Source: Bacillota bacterium
GTDB lineage: Bacteria > Bacillota > Clostridia > Christensenellales > SZUA-584
Direction: 5' to 3'
DNA: 64,000 bases
Assembly: GCA_023459495.1 (NCBI GenBank)
Contig: JAEWTL010000059.1
Location: 62,001-126,000 of the forward strand
Shown here in pieces: positions 41,986 to 50,069 of the stretch. A program made the position numbers and the translations under genes. The notes under the pieces are model-generated. The model did no database searches and was not told where the DNA came from. It was given only the letters and a program-made list of their open reading frames with translations. The stretch's first letter is position 1, and each line of letters opens with the position of its first letter.

Positions 41986-43188
41986 ATGTCCAGTGACCGC
42001 ATCAGGAAGGTATTTGAAAAAGGAAAAGGCGTGCTGCAGCTGACGCCCACGTGGGTGCCGCGCGGCTTTAACGAACCGGGGCACAGGCTTCGTCTACATC
42101 CGGACGATTACTTTGCATTCGGCATGGACCGCGGCGGTATCTGCGAGCGCTGGCTCGGCTCCGTCACGGTGGCCCTGAACGGCCCCAAAACCGGCCCGAC
42201 CGAGGGTATGAGCTTTGTATTGGCTGATGCTGAAACAGGCGAGAAGATACTGTTTGCGGATGTCGTGGAAGCATTGGGCGCGGATCTCATCGGCGAAGCG
42301 CTGCAGGAAAAGTACGGTACATGGCCGACGTTTGCAAAAATATACGACTATGAAAAGCCGCTGTTCCACCACCTGCACCTCACGGAAGAGCGAGCAAACA
42401 AGATCGGCCGCCACGGCAAACCGGAAGCCTACTATTTCCCGATCCAGTATAACGCTTATCTGGGGCGTTTCCCGCTGACCTACTTTGGTTTCGATCCTTC
42501 GACCACCAAAGAGCAGGTTATGGAATGCATCCGCAATTATAACAACGCCGATACGCGCATCACGGAGCTTTCCCGCGCATACCGCATTCAGCTGGGCACC
42601 GGCTGGTATACGCCCGCCGGCGTCATCCACGCGCCCGCTTCGGTCGTAACCTACGAGCCGCAGTGGAACAGCGACGTCAATACCATTATGGAGAACGTCA
42701 CGATGGGCGAGGTGAACCCCGGCAACCTGTTGACCGACTGCCAGCCGCCTGAGGAAAAAGGCGATGCGGAAGCGCTGTTTGCCCAGATTGACTGGGAGGA
42801 AAGCACCCGCACCGACTACAAGGAAAAATATTTCCGTGCTCCCAAGGCGCTGCCTGAGACGCAGAAGGGCCTAGTAGAAAAGTGGGTGGCGTATGCCAAT
42901 GAGTGGATTGCCTCGAAGGAAGTCACCGTCGCGCCCGGCACAAAGGTGAAGCTGCATGACGAAGCGTGCTACTGTGCAATCGTGGTACAGGGCCACGGTA
43001 CGTTTGGGGCATTCGAATGCGAGGCGCCCGGGGTGCTGCGCTTCGGCGATATCTCCGGCGACGAGTTCTTCGTATCGGAAGACGCAGGAAAGAAGGGCAT
43101 TGTGATCGAGAATACCAGCAGCTACGAGCCGCTGGTCATCCTGCAGAACTTTGCGAACAACAATCCTGCGGTTCCGCAGACGGTATAA
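41986..43188 (+). CDS. Bicupin protein, possible sugar or sugar-phosphate isomerase
   Basis: A 400-residue protein that looks like two cupin barrels, resembling type I mannose-6-phosphate isomerases in general layout but without clear family motifs. Candidate metal ligands are His129 and His131 (HHLHLTEE), Glu147 (GKPEAYYF) and His215 (PAGVIHAP). The C-terminal cupin has VAPGTKVKLHDEACYCAIVVQGHG, where an active metal site is not evident. ATG 41986 is chosen because AAGGAGG lies eight bases upstream; an earlier ATG is upstream of that site. It sits between aldolase and epimerase genes with gaps of 23 and 10 bases, so it should act on a sugar intermediate. I cannot name the reaction. Confidence 0.6.
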   Translation: MSSDRIRKVFEKGKGVLQLTPTWVPRGFNEPGHRLRLHPDDYFAFGMDRGGICERWLGSVTVALNGPKTGPTEGMSFVLADAETGEKILFADVVEALGADLIGEALQEKYGTWPTFAKIYDYEKPLFHHLHLTEERANKIGRHGKPEAYYFPIQYNAYLGRFPLTYFGFDPSTTKEQVMECIRNYNNADTRITELSRAYRIQLGTGWYTPAGVIHAPASVVTYEPQWNSDVNTIMENVTMGEVNPGNLLTDCQPPEEKGDAEALFAQIDWEESTRTDYKEKYFRAPKALPETQKGLVEKWVAYANEWIASKEVTVAPGTKVKLHDEACYCAIVVQGHGTFGAFECEAPGVLRFGDISGDEFFVSEDAGKKGIVIENTSSYEPLVILQNFANNNPAVPQTV

Positions 43189-43198
43189 GGAGGGCGCA

Positions 43199-44056
43199 AT
43201 GTACTTCAAATTTGGAGTAGACAGCTTTATATGGGCAGAGAACTTCGGTGAGGAGGATCTCTGGATCATTCAGAAGGCCAAAGACTTGGGGTTTGAGGTG
43301 ATCGACTTCGCGATTGCTAACCCGTTTACATTCCCGACCGAGAAGGTAAAGGCGGAAGTAGAACGTGTGGGCATAGAGTGCGTATGCACCACCACGCTGA
43401 CCCCGGAAACCAATCCGATATCGCCCGACCCGGCCATCCGTGCCAACGGCGTAAAGGCCATGAAGAAGGCCGTGGATATTTGCAACGCACTGGGAACGAA
43501 AATTTTGGGCGGCGTTAACTACGCCGCATGGGGTTACCTCACCAAGCGCCCGCGGACGGAGCAGGAATGGGAATGGGGCGTAACGTGCATGCGTGAGATC
43601 GGTGAGTATGCCAAAGCCACGGGCGATGTTGTGATCTGCGTGGAGTGCGTTAACCGCTTTGAGACGCATTTTCTGAATATCGCGGAGGACGCGGTGAAGT
43701 TCTGCAAGGAAGTGGGCACGGGCAATATCAAGGTACATCTCGACTGCTTCCACATGATCCGCGAGGAGAAGAGTTTCTCCGGTGCGGTGAAGACGTGCGG
43801 CAAGGAATACCTCGGTTATATTCACGTCAACGAGAACGACCGCGGCATCCCCGGCACTGGACTGGTACCGTTCAAGGAGTTCTTCCAGGCGGTGGCCGAG
43901 GTGGGCTACGACGGACCGCTCGTGATCGAGTCGTTCGATCCGAGCTTCACGGAGCTAGCGGGCAACTGTGCGATTTGGCGCAGCTTTGCGCCGACGGGCG
44001 AAGCGCTCGCGACGGAAGGCCTCGCGAACCTGAAGCGGATTGCTGCAGAGCTTTAA
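43199..44056 (+). CDS. Ketose 3-epimerase (D-tagatose/D-psicose 3-epimerase family)
   Basis: A 285-residue TIM-barrel epimerase. The four metal-binding and catalytic residues of the DTE/DPE family are present: Glu149 (CVECVNRFE), Asp182 (HLDCFHM), His209 (YIHVNEND) and Glu244 (VIESFDP), at positions nearly equal to those of known allulose epimerases. The N-terminus FKFGVDSFIWAENF also fits. It interconverts C3 epimers of free ketoses such as fructose/allulose or tagatose/sorbose. AAGGAGGG overlaps the previous gene's stop. Substrate range in the family is broad, so the natural sugar is unknown. Confidence 0.88.
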   Translation: MYFKFGVDSFIWAENFGEEDLWIIQKAKDLGFEVIDFAIANPFTFPTEKVKAEVERVGIECVCTTTLTPETNPISPDPAIRANGVKAMKKAVDICNALGTKILGGVNYAAWGYLTKRPRTEQEWEWGVTCMREIGEYAKATGDVVICVECVNRFETHFLNIAEDAVKFCKEVGTGNIKVHLDCFHMIREEKSFSGAVKTCGKEYLGYIHVNENDRGIPGTGLVPFKEFFQAVAEVGYDGPLVIESFDPSFTELAGNCAIWRSFAPTGEALATEGLANLKRIAAEL

Positions 44057-44084
44057 TGTAGCAGCATATTAATAAGGAAGAAAA

Positions 44085-44405
44085 ATGAAAGTATATAATC
44101 CCAATGAAATAGAAGGCACGCTGGAATTTGGCGGCGTGGTTAAGCCCGCACTGTCTATGAAGGAAGCGGAAATGAGCTGCGGCACGCTCACCTTAAAGCC
44201 CGGCGAAGTGATGAAGGAGTTTGAGAGCCACGGCTCAGATGAAATTTTCTTTGTTGCGGCGGGCGAGCTCAAGGTTGCGGCAAAGGAAGGCAAGGGAGTT
44301 ACCGCCAAAGCGGGGGAGATCGTACATCTGCCCAAGGGCGAGTGGCACCTATCCAGCAACCCCGGCAGCACTGATACCGTGCTGTTCTGGGTCAACCGGG
44401 ACTAA
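44085..44405 (+). CDS. Small cupin-domain protein
   Basis: A 106-residue single cupin. Motif 1 is LKPGEVMKEFESHGSDEIFFVAAGE, with His and Glu in reduced number compared with the consensus; motif 2 is GEIVHLPKGEWH (about 78-89). AAGGAAG precedes the ATG. Small cupins in sugar operons may be mutarotase-like or lyxose-isomerase-like accessory enzymes, or bind ligands. No specific role is seen. Confidence 0.75.
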   Translation: MKVYNPNEIEGTLEFGGVVKPALSMKEAEMSCGTLTLKPGEVMKEFESHGSDEIFFVAAGELKVAAKEGKGVTAKAGEIVHLPKGEWHLSSNPGSTDTVLFWVNRD

Positions 44406-44416
44406 AGGAGACGATC

Positions 44417-44875
44417 ATGAAAATCGCGATCGGATGCGACGAGGCGGCCTATGCGCTTAAAGTGGCCATTATGGAGCATCTGAAGAAAAAAGAAGACGTA
44501 GAGTTCAAGGACTTTGGCGCAAACTCAGGCGAAGTGGTGCTTTATCCTGATGTCGCCAGAGCCGTGGCCGAAGCGGTAGCGGCGGGTGAGTTCGAGCGTG
44601 GCATCCTCGTATGCGGCACAGGCATCGGCATGTCCATCACGGCCAACAAGGTGCCGGGTATCCGTGCGGCAGTCTGCCATGACCCGTTCTCCACAGAGCG
44701 CTCCCGCAAGAGCAACAACGCACAGATCATGTGCATGGGAGAGCGCGTCATTGGCGTGGAACTCGCCAAGTATCTGGTAGACATTTGGCTGCAATGCGAC
44801 TTTGCGGGCGGTGGGTCCGCGCCTAAGGTGAACCGCATCAACGAGATTGACGCCATGTATCACAGGAACTGCTAG
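44417..44875 (+). CDS. RpiB/LacAB family sugar-phosphate isomerase (variant)
   Basis: A 152-residue isomerase of the RpiB fold. The catalytic Cys66 (VCGTGIGMSI) and anion-binding loop with ANKVPGIRAA are kept. Compared with E. coli RpiB, the CDH motif is CDE (Glu9 for His) and the ring-opening His99 is replaced by Ser99 in SRKSNNAQ. That argues for an open-chain substrate such as a tetrulose 4-phosphate rather than ribose 5-phosphate. DhaK and DhaL genes follow after 10 bases; DhaK-like kinases and RpiB-like isomerases work together in erythrulose/threitol catabolism of other bacteria. The fold assignment is firm, the substrate is inference. Confidence 0.85.
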   Translation: MKIAIGCDEAAYALKVAIMEHLKKKEDVEFKDFGANSGEVVLYPDVARAVAEAVAAGEFERGILVCGTGIGMSITANKVPGIRAAVCHDPFSTERSRKSNNAQIMCMGERVIGVELAKYLVDIWLQCDFAGGGSAPKVNRINEIDAMYHRNC

Positions 44876-44885
44876 GAGGGAAGTT

Positions 44886-45884
44886 ATGAATCGTATCGTA
44901 AACGATCCGAACTTTGTAGTGGAGGATATGCTCAAGGGATTCGTAAAGGCAAACGCCCACATCGTATCCCCGACGGACAATCCGCGCGTGCTGAAGTATA
45001 AGGACGCTCCGGTGCCGAACAAGGTGGGCATCGTGACGGGCGGCGGCAGCGGCCACAAGCCCGCGTTTATCGGCTATATCGGCAAGAACATGTGCGACGC
45101 GGTCGCGGTGGGCGAGATATTTTCGTCACCTTCGGCTGCGGCGTTTCTGGACGCCATGCAGACGGCCAATTCGGGTCGCGGCGTCGCCTGCCTGTATGGC
45201 AACTATGCGGGTGACAACATGAACGTCAAGATGGCGATGCGCAAAGCCAAGGCGATAGGCATCGAAGTCAAGACGGTGGTCGCCAACGACGACTGTGCTT
45301 CCGCGCCCAAGGATGAACTGGAAAAGCGGCGTGGTGTGGCGGGCGAAGTGTTGATGTGGAAGGTGGGCGGCGCAAAAGCTTCCATGGGTGCAGACCTCGA
45401 CACGGTGATCGCGGCGGCCCAGAAGGCCATCGACAACACGCGTTCGGTCGGTATCGGCACTGCTCCGTGCACGATCCCAGCGGTGGGACATCCAAACTTC
45501 ACGATTGAAGACGGCACAATGGAACTGGGTATCGGACACCACGGCGAACCGGGCGTCAGCGTGGAGCCGCTTGCAACCGCAAATGAGATTGCGAAGAAGA
45601 TGCTCGACCTGATCCTGCCCGACCTGCCGTTTGCTTCGGGCGACGAAGTGGTCGTGTTGCTCTCGGGTCTTGGCGCTACGCCGGTGATGGAGCAGTATAT
45701 CGTATATAACCGCGTGGAGGAATTGCTTTCAAAGCAGGGTATCCGCGTGCACAGGGCATATGTCGGCAATTACTTTACATCCCTCGAGATGATGGGTGTG
45801 ACGCTGACCGTAATGAAGCTGGACGATGAGTTGAAGGAATGCATCGATTATCCGGCGGATTCGATGGGCTTAAAACAGCTGTAA
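44886..45884 (+). CDS. Dihydroxyacetone kinase-type subunit DhaK
   Basis: A 332-residue substrate-binding subunit of a dihydroxyacetone/erythrulose-type kinase. TGGGSGHKPAFIGYIG (51-66) forms the substrate pocket, and His219 in GHHGEPGV is the residue that binds the carbonyl of the substrate covalently. GEIFSSPSAAA (76-86) differs from the SPT loop common in glycerone kinases and resembles forms found in tetrulose kinases. ATG 44886 has GGAGGG upstream. DhaL follows but no PTS-type DhaM is in the window, so phosphate may come from ATP or from an unlinked PTS subunit. Confidence 0.87.
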   Translation: MNRIVNDPNFVVEDMLKGFVKANAHIVSPTDNPRVLKYKDAPVPNKVGIVTGGGSGHKPAFIGYIGKNMCDAVAVGEIFSSPSAAAFLDAMQTANSGRGVACLYGNYAGDNMNVKMAMRKAKAIGIEVKTVVANDDCASAPKDELEKRRGVAGEVLMWKVGGAKASMGADLDTVIAAAQKAIDNTRSVGIGTAPCTIPAVGHPNFTIEDGTMELGIGHHGEPGVSVEPLATANEIAKKMLDLILPDLPFASGDEVVVLLSGLGATPVMEQYIVYNRVEELLSKQGIRVHRAYVGNYFTSLEMMGVTLTVMKLDDELKECIDYPADSMGLKQL

Positions 45885-45896
45885 GCGGGGGACAAG

Positions 45897-46535
45897 ATGA
45901 CAATAAACAACAAACAGGCCGGACGCGTCGTACTTGATCTGATCAAAACGATCCATGATAATACCGCGTATTTAAGTGAGATCGACGGGAAGATCGGCGA
46001 CGGTGACCACGGCATTAACATGAATAAGGGCTTCACCATGTGCGGTGACCGGCTGGCGGGCAAGGAGTTTTCGCTGTCCGAAGGGCTGGAGGTTTTAAGC
46101 CGTACACTGATGGAGGATATTGGCGGCTCAATGGGTCCGTTGTACGGCGTATTCTTCGACGAAATGTCGATGGCATCAAAGGGGCTTGATGAGATTGGAG
46201 CGCGTGATTTTGAGACCATGCTGAAGAATGCGCTTGCGGGCATTCAGGATATTGGCAGCGCCAAGCGGGGCGATAAGACGCTGCTTGATACGCTGATACC
46301 GGGTGTTGAGGCGTTTTCCTCCGCGCTCGACTCCGGTAAGGGCTTCGCGGAAGCGCTGAACTCGCTTCAGGCGGCGGCTAAGGAAGGCTGGCAGTCCACT
46401 GAGGGCATGGTGGCCAAGATCGGCCGTGCCAGCCGCCTGGGCGAGCGATCCCGCGGGGTGCTGGATGCGGGTGCGACCAGCTGCTGGCTCATCCTAAACG
46501 CCATGGCCGAATCGATCAAATCGATGCTGAAGTAA
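45897..46535 (+). CDS. Dihydroxyacetone kinase-type subunit DhaL
   Basis: A 212-residue helical nucleotide-binding subunit that partners DhaK. The magnesium-binding aspartates Asp30, Asp35 and Asp37 lie in DGKIGDGDHG, at the same positions as in E. coli DhaL. GGSMGPLYG (about 76-84) and the C-terminal RASRLGERSRGVLDAGATS block also match. GGGGG precedes the ATG 12 bases after the dhaK stop. In PTS-linked systems DhaL keeps a tightly bound ADP that DhaM recharges; without DhaM nearby, direct ATP use is possible. Confidence 0.9.
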   Translation: MTINNKQAGRVVLDLIKTIHDNTAYLSEIDGKIGDGDHGINMNKGFTMCGDRLAGKEFSLSEGLEVLSRTLMEDIGGSMGPLYGVFFDEMSMASKGLDEIGARDFETMLKNALAGIQDIGSAKRGDKTLLDTLIPGVEAFSSALDSGKGFAEALNSLQAAAKEGWQSTEGMVAKIGRASRLGERSRGVLDAGATSCWLILNAMAESIKSMLK

Positions 46536-46539
46536 GCCG

Positions 46540-47469
46540 ATGAAAACGATACGGCTGAGTGGGGAAATAGAGGCCTCGGAGATATCACTGGGCTGCAGGA
46601 GGCTGTGGCAGGCAGAGAAAAAGCAGGCGGAAGAACTGATCGCTGCCGCGCTGGACGCGGGCGTGAACTTCTTTGATCTCGCTGATGTGTACGGCGACGG
46701 TAAATCGGAAGAATTGTTCGGCAGAGCGGCGCATCTTGGTGCTATAAACCGCGGGCAGTTCATCATCCAGTCCAAGTGCGGCATCCGCGGAGCGCATACG
46801 GCGGACATGCATTACGATTTCGGCAGGGATTACATCCTTGACTGTGTGGATGCGAGCCTAAAGCGGCTGGGTACGGATTATCTGGATGTGCTGCTGCTGC
46901 ACCGGCCCGATACGCTGATGGAGCCGGACGAGATCGCGGAAGCGTTCAACCAGCTGCATGAAAGCGGCAAGGTCCGTCTCTTCGGAATCAGCAATTTCAG
47001 CGCCATGCAGGCGGCAATGCTGCAAAAATATCTGCCGCATAAGCTGATCGTGAATCAGCTGCAGTTTGGGCTTGGGCATACCGGCATCATCGACTCCGGC
47101 CTGAACGTAAACATGTACAACGACGAAGCAATCGATCGTACCGGCGGTATACTCGAATATTGCCGGATGAACGGTATCACAATACAGGCGTGGAGCCCGT
47201 TTTTCTATGGGTTCTTCGAAGGGCTCATATTCGACCGGGAGAAGCTTCCGGAGTTGAACGTGAAGCTCGATGAGCTTGCGGAGAAATACGGCGTATCGCA
47301 AAGCGCTATCGCCATCGCATGGATTCTGCGTCATCCGGCCCACATTCAGGTCGTAGCAGGAACCAAAAGCGCTGCTCACTTGAAAGAGTTCTGTCAGGCG
47401 TCCGGCGTGGAATTGAGCAAGTCCGAGTGGTACAGCCTTTATAAGGCTGCCGGACACCGGCTTGCGTAA
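46540..47469 (+). CDS. Aldo/keto reductase
   Basis: A 309-residue NAD(P)H-dependent oxidoreductase with the AKR TIM barrel. The active-site Asp and Tyr are in FFDLADVYGDGKSEE, LLLHRPDTLMEPDEIAEAF and FGISNFSAMQ follow, and IAIAWILRHPAHIQVVAGT lies in the C-terminal part. It resembles the YdhF group. It begins four bases after the dhaL stop and ends at the operon terminator, so it is the last gene of the sugar operon. It might reduce the aldehyde released by the aldolase or oxidise a polyol feeding the pathway. Confidence 0.9.
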   Translation: MKTIRLSGEIEASEISLGCRRLWQAEKKQAEELIAAALDAGVNFFDLADVYGDGKSEELFGRAAHLGAINRGQFIIQSKCGIRGAHTADMHYDFGRDYILDCVDASLKRLGTDYLDVLLLHRPDTLMEPDEIAEAFNQLHESGKVRLFGISNFSAMQAAMLQKYLPHKLIVNQLQFGLGHTGIIDSGLNVNMYNDEAIDRTGGILEYCRMNGITIQAWSPFFYGFFEGLIFDREKLPELNVKLDELAEKYGVSQSAIAIAWILRHPAHIQVVAGTKSAAHLKEFCQASGVELSKSEWYSLYKAAGHRLA

Positions 47470-47542
47470 TAACTGAAGGCAGCAGCAATGCTGGAGCATT
47501 TTTCATATTTTACTCCTTTTTATTTTTTTCACATTTGATATT

Positions 47543-47563
47543 CCGCTCTACGGAGCGGTTTTT
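47543..47563 (+). terminator. Terminator of the sugar operon
   Basis: CCGCTC (47543-47548) and GAGCGG (47553-47558) with loop TACG, followed by TTTTT. Confidence 0.85.
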
Positions 47564-47590
47564 CTTTGTCTTGTTTTGAGACGCTGAAGC

Positions 47591-47619
47591 TTGCAAAACT
47601 TACCGTTTGCAGGTATACC
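47591..47619 (+). promoter_or_regulatory. Promoter of the M3 peptidase gene
   Basis: TTGCAA (47591-47596), 17 bases, TATACC (47614-47619). The predicted start lies about 23 bases before the ATG. Confidence 0.55.
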
Positions 47620-47648
47620 TATATTATCAACATGAAGGAGCGGATTCG

Positions 47649-49355
47649 ATGAAGGTATCGGAACTGAAGTATGAAAGAATGACCGTGGAGGCGTTTTGCA
47701 GCAAAGCGGAACGCATTGTGGCAGCAATCCGGGGGGCAAATTCGGCGGAAGAAGTGCTGAAGGCACGGGAAAAGTATGTGACGCTCAACTTTGAGTTTCT
47801 GACAGCCGCAGGTCTTGCGGAGACGCGCTATACGCTGAACACCGTGGATGAATTCTATCTCGCGGAGAAGAGCTACTATGACGAAATCACGCCGCAGGTA
47901 CGCAACTGGCAGCTGCAGTATGCTGCCGCGATGCTGGAAAGCCCGTTCCGCGCAGAGCTGGAGAAGGCGCTGATCCCGCAGCTTTTCAAATTCTACGAGT
48001 GCCAGGTGAAGGCCATGTCACCCCTGATCGTAGACGATATGGTGGAGGAGAACCGTTTCATGACCGAATACTCCCGCCTGATGGCGGGCATGACGTTCGA
48101 CTTCAAGGGCCAGCCGATGCCGCTTTCCATGCTGCGCCGCTATATGCAGGACGATGATCGCGAGGTGCGTCGTGAGGCCTATGAGACGCTTGGCAAGACG
48201 CTTCAGGCAAATGCGCAGGCGCTCGACTCAATCTATGACTCGCTTGTGAAGGTGCGTGACCGTATGGCCAAAAAGATGGGGTATAAGAACTTCGTCGAGC
48301 TGGGCTATTATCGAATGAACCGGCTGAGCTATGATGCAAAGATGGTAGACGCCTTCCGGCAGAACGTGCTGAAATACGTCGTGCCCGCGGTGGCCCGGCT
48401 GAAAGCCGAGACTGCGCAGCGCATGGGAATCGATACCTTTATGCTGTATGACAACGATGTGAGCGTGCCGGGAGGCAACCCCAAGCCCGTGCTCGACAAG
48501 GATGGCATCTTCCACGTTGCGCACGATATGTACCACGAAATGGGTGAGGAGACGGGCAAGTTCATCGACATGATGCTGGAAGCCGAGGCGTTCGACGTGG
48601 AGTCCCGCAAGAACAAATGGGGCGGCGGCTACTGCACAATCTTCCCGAAATATCATCAGCCTTTCATTCTGGCCAACTTCAACGGTACGGCGGGGGACGT
48701 GGACGTGATCACCCATGAGGCGGGGCACGCCTTCGCGGACTACATGACTTCGCACAGCCCATATGTAGGTGATATGACCAGCGGACGCGAGCCTGCGGCC
48801 TACGGCATGGAAACTGCCGAGGTACATTCGATGAGCATGGAGTTCTTCGCATGGAAGTATACGGAGCAGTTCTTTGGGGATAAGGCGCGGGAATACCGGT
48901 TCTGCCACGTGTTCGACGCCCTCACGTTTATCCCGTACGGCACAATTGTCGACAGCTTCCAGCATATCGTCTACGAGCACCCGGAGATGACGCCGGAGGA
49001 GCGCAAGTCGGTATGGCGGGAGCTGGAGGCGAAGTACCGCCCCTACCTGTCAACCGAAGGGATTCCATACCTTGAGGACGGCACACGCTGGCAGTATCAG
49101 ATGCACATCTTTGAGAGCCCATTCTACTACATCGACTATTGCCTCGCGCAGGTGGTCGCTTTGGAGTTCCTGTTCGCGTCACGGCAGGACTATGACGATG
49201 CGTTTCGGCGCTATGTGCGTTTCGTATCACATGGCGGCGAAATGGCGTTCTCCAATCTCGTGCGTGATGCGGGGCTGGTGCCGCCGTTTGAGGAGCAAGG
49301 TGTGAAGGACGTGGTCGAAAAAGCCGAAGCGCTCGTACGGGAACTGCGGGCATAA
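47649..49355 (+). CDS. M3 family oligoendopeptidase (PepF-like)
   Basis: A 568-residue cytoplasmic zinc metallopeptidase that degrades short peptides. The zinc motif is HEAGH at 356-360 (His356, Glu357, His360), with the third ligand most likely Glu391 in METAEVHSMSMEF. The N-terminal helical region to about 200 and the long C-terminal helical domain match the M3B oligoendopeptidase F group. ATG 47649 is chosen because AAGGAG is eight bases upstream; the open frame extends 14 codons further without a ribosome site. Single-gene unit between terminators. Confidence 0.92.
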   Translation: MKVSELKYERMTVEAFCSKAERIVAAIRGANSAEEVLKAREKYVTLNFEFLTAAGLAETRYTLNTVDEFYLAEKSYYDEITPQVRNWQLQYAAAMLESPFRAELEKALIPQLFKFYECQVKAMSPLIVDDMVEENRFMTEYSRLMAGMTFDFKGQPMPLSMLRRYMQDDDREVRREAYETLGKTLQANAQALDSIYDSLVKVRDRMAKKMGYKNFVELGYYRMNRLSYDAKMVDAFRQNVLKYVVPAVARLKAETAQRMGIDTFMLYDNDVSVPGGNPKPVLDKDGIFHVAHDMYHEMGEETGKFIDMMLEAEAFDVESRKNKWGGGYCTIFPKYHQPFILANFNGTAGDVDVITHEAGHAFADYMTSHSPYVGDMTSGREPAAYGMETAEVHSMSMEFFAWKYTEQFFGDKAREYRFCHVFDALTFIPYGTIVDSFQHIVYEHPEMTPEERKSVWRELEAKYRPYLSTEGIPYLEDGTRWQYQMHIFESPFYYIDYCLAQVVALEFLFASRQDYDDAFRRYVRFVSHGGEMAFSNLVRDAGLVPPFEEQGVKDVVEKAEALVRELRA

Positions 49356-49380
49356 TCGGCTGAAACAACCAGCACACATT

Positions 49381-49430
49381 GCAGGGATGTCCGAGGGATG
49401 ATTGAATTCCAGTTGGGCGTCCCTGCTTTT
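49381..49430 (+). terminator. Rho-independent terminator after the M3 peptidase
   Basis: GCAGGGATGTCC (49381-49392) pairs with GGGCGTCCCTGC (49415-49426), twelve pairs with two G-T wobbles, followed by TTTT that runs into the opposing receiver gene's stop codon. Confidence 0.85.
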
Positions 49431-49803
49431 AATTTTGAAGAAGTGTTTCCCGAATCCGTTTGGCCATCAATTCGGTCCTGAACGGTTTGATAAAGTAGTA
49501 TTTTGCCCCAAGCGATAACGCTTCCTGTATAATAGCGGTGCTGCCTAGGGCGGAAATCACGTATATTGCCATGCTCTGCTGAACCTTTTGTATTCTCCGT
49601 AACACCTCGATGCCGTCTACACAAGGCATGACGATATCAAGCAGCAGCACATCCGGCTGAATCAGCGGAAGCATGCTCATCGTCTTTTCCCCATCGCATG
49701 CGACTCCAACGATTTGGATATCGGGATACATGGAAAGCCGCTGCGAAAGCAGGTCAGCATAATCTCCGCAGTTCTCGGAAATCATCACCCGAACAGGATT
49801 CAT
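49429..49803 (-). CDS. Stand-alone response-regulator receiver domain, Spo0A-like
   Basis: A 124-residue receiver without an output domain. The phospho-acceptor is Asp56 (LLLDIVMP), with Ser84 and Lys106 (FIKPF) in place. Sequence order and wording (IVGVACDGEKTMSML, VLLLDIVMPCVDGIEVL) are closest to the Spo0A receiver; the Spo0A DNA-binding domain is absent. The acid pair near residues 10-11 is Glu-Asn instead of Asp-Asp, so magnesium binding may be weaker. AAGGAGGG lies six bases before the ATG. Divergent from the large histidine kinase, a likely partner. It may act as a phosphate relay or sink, as Spo0F does. Confidence 0.85.
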   Translation of the reverse strand: MNPVRVMISENCGDYADLLSQRLSMYPDIQIVGVACDGEKTMSMLPLIQPDVLLLDIVMPCVDGIEVLRRIQKVQQSMAIYVISALGSTAIIQEALSLGAKYYFIKPFRTELMAKRIRETLLQN

Positions 49804-49969
49804 GGTTCACCCTCCTTGTTAATTTGATAATAGTATGACCAGAGGGATGCATGATGAAAATGTATTCATGAATATAATAAGTGATACTAAATAAGTATAT
49901 GCTCAAAAACGCTTCGTGACAATCCCTAAAAAGACCAATTTATTAAAATGTGCAAAAAATATGACATAA

Positions 49970-49991
49970 TTTGTCGAATTAACTTGTCGCA
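49970..49991 (+). promoter_or_regulatory. Spo0A-box-like sites before the histidine kinase gene
   Basis: TTTGTCGAA (49970-49978) matches the 0A box exactly and CTTGTCGCA (49983-49991) matches at seven of nine positions in the same orientation. A TATAAT lies downstream at 50010. The 266-base gap between receiver and kinase genes also contains a perfect 12-base palindrome, TATTCATGAATA (49863-49874); nothing else is recognised. Confidence 0.5.
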
Positions 49992-50069
49992 GAATTGATT
50001 ATCCGGTAATATAATGTAAACTACCCATTATTGTAAATCTCATATCGCCGAAACGAGGCTATCATCCAT

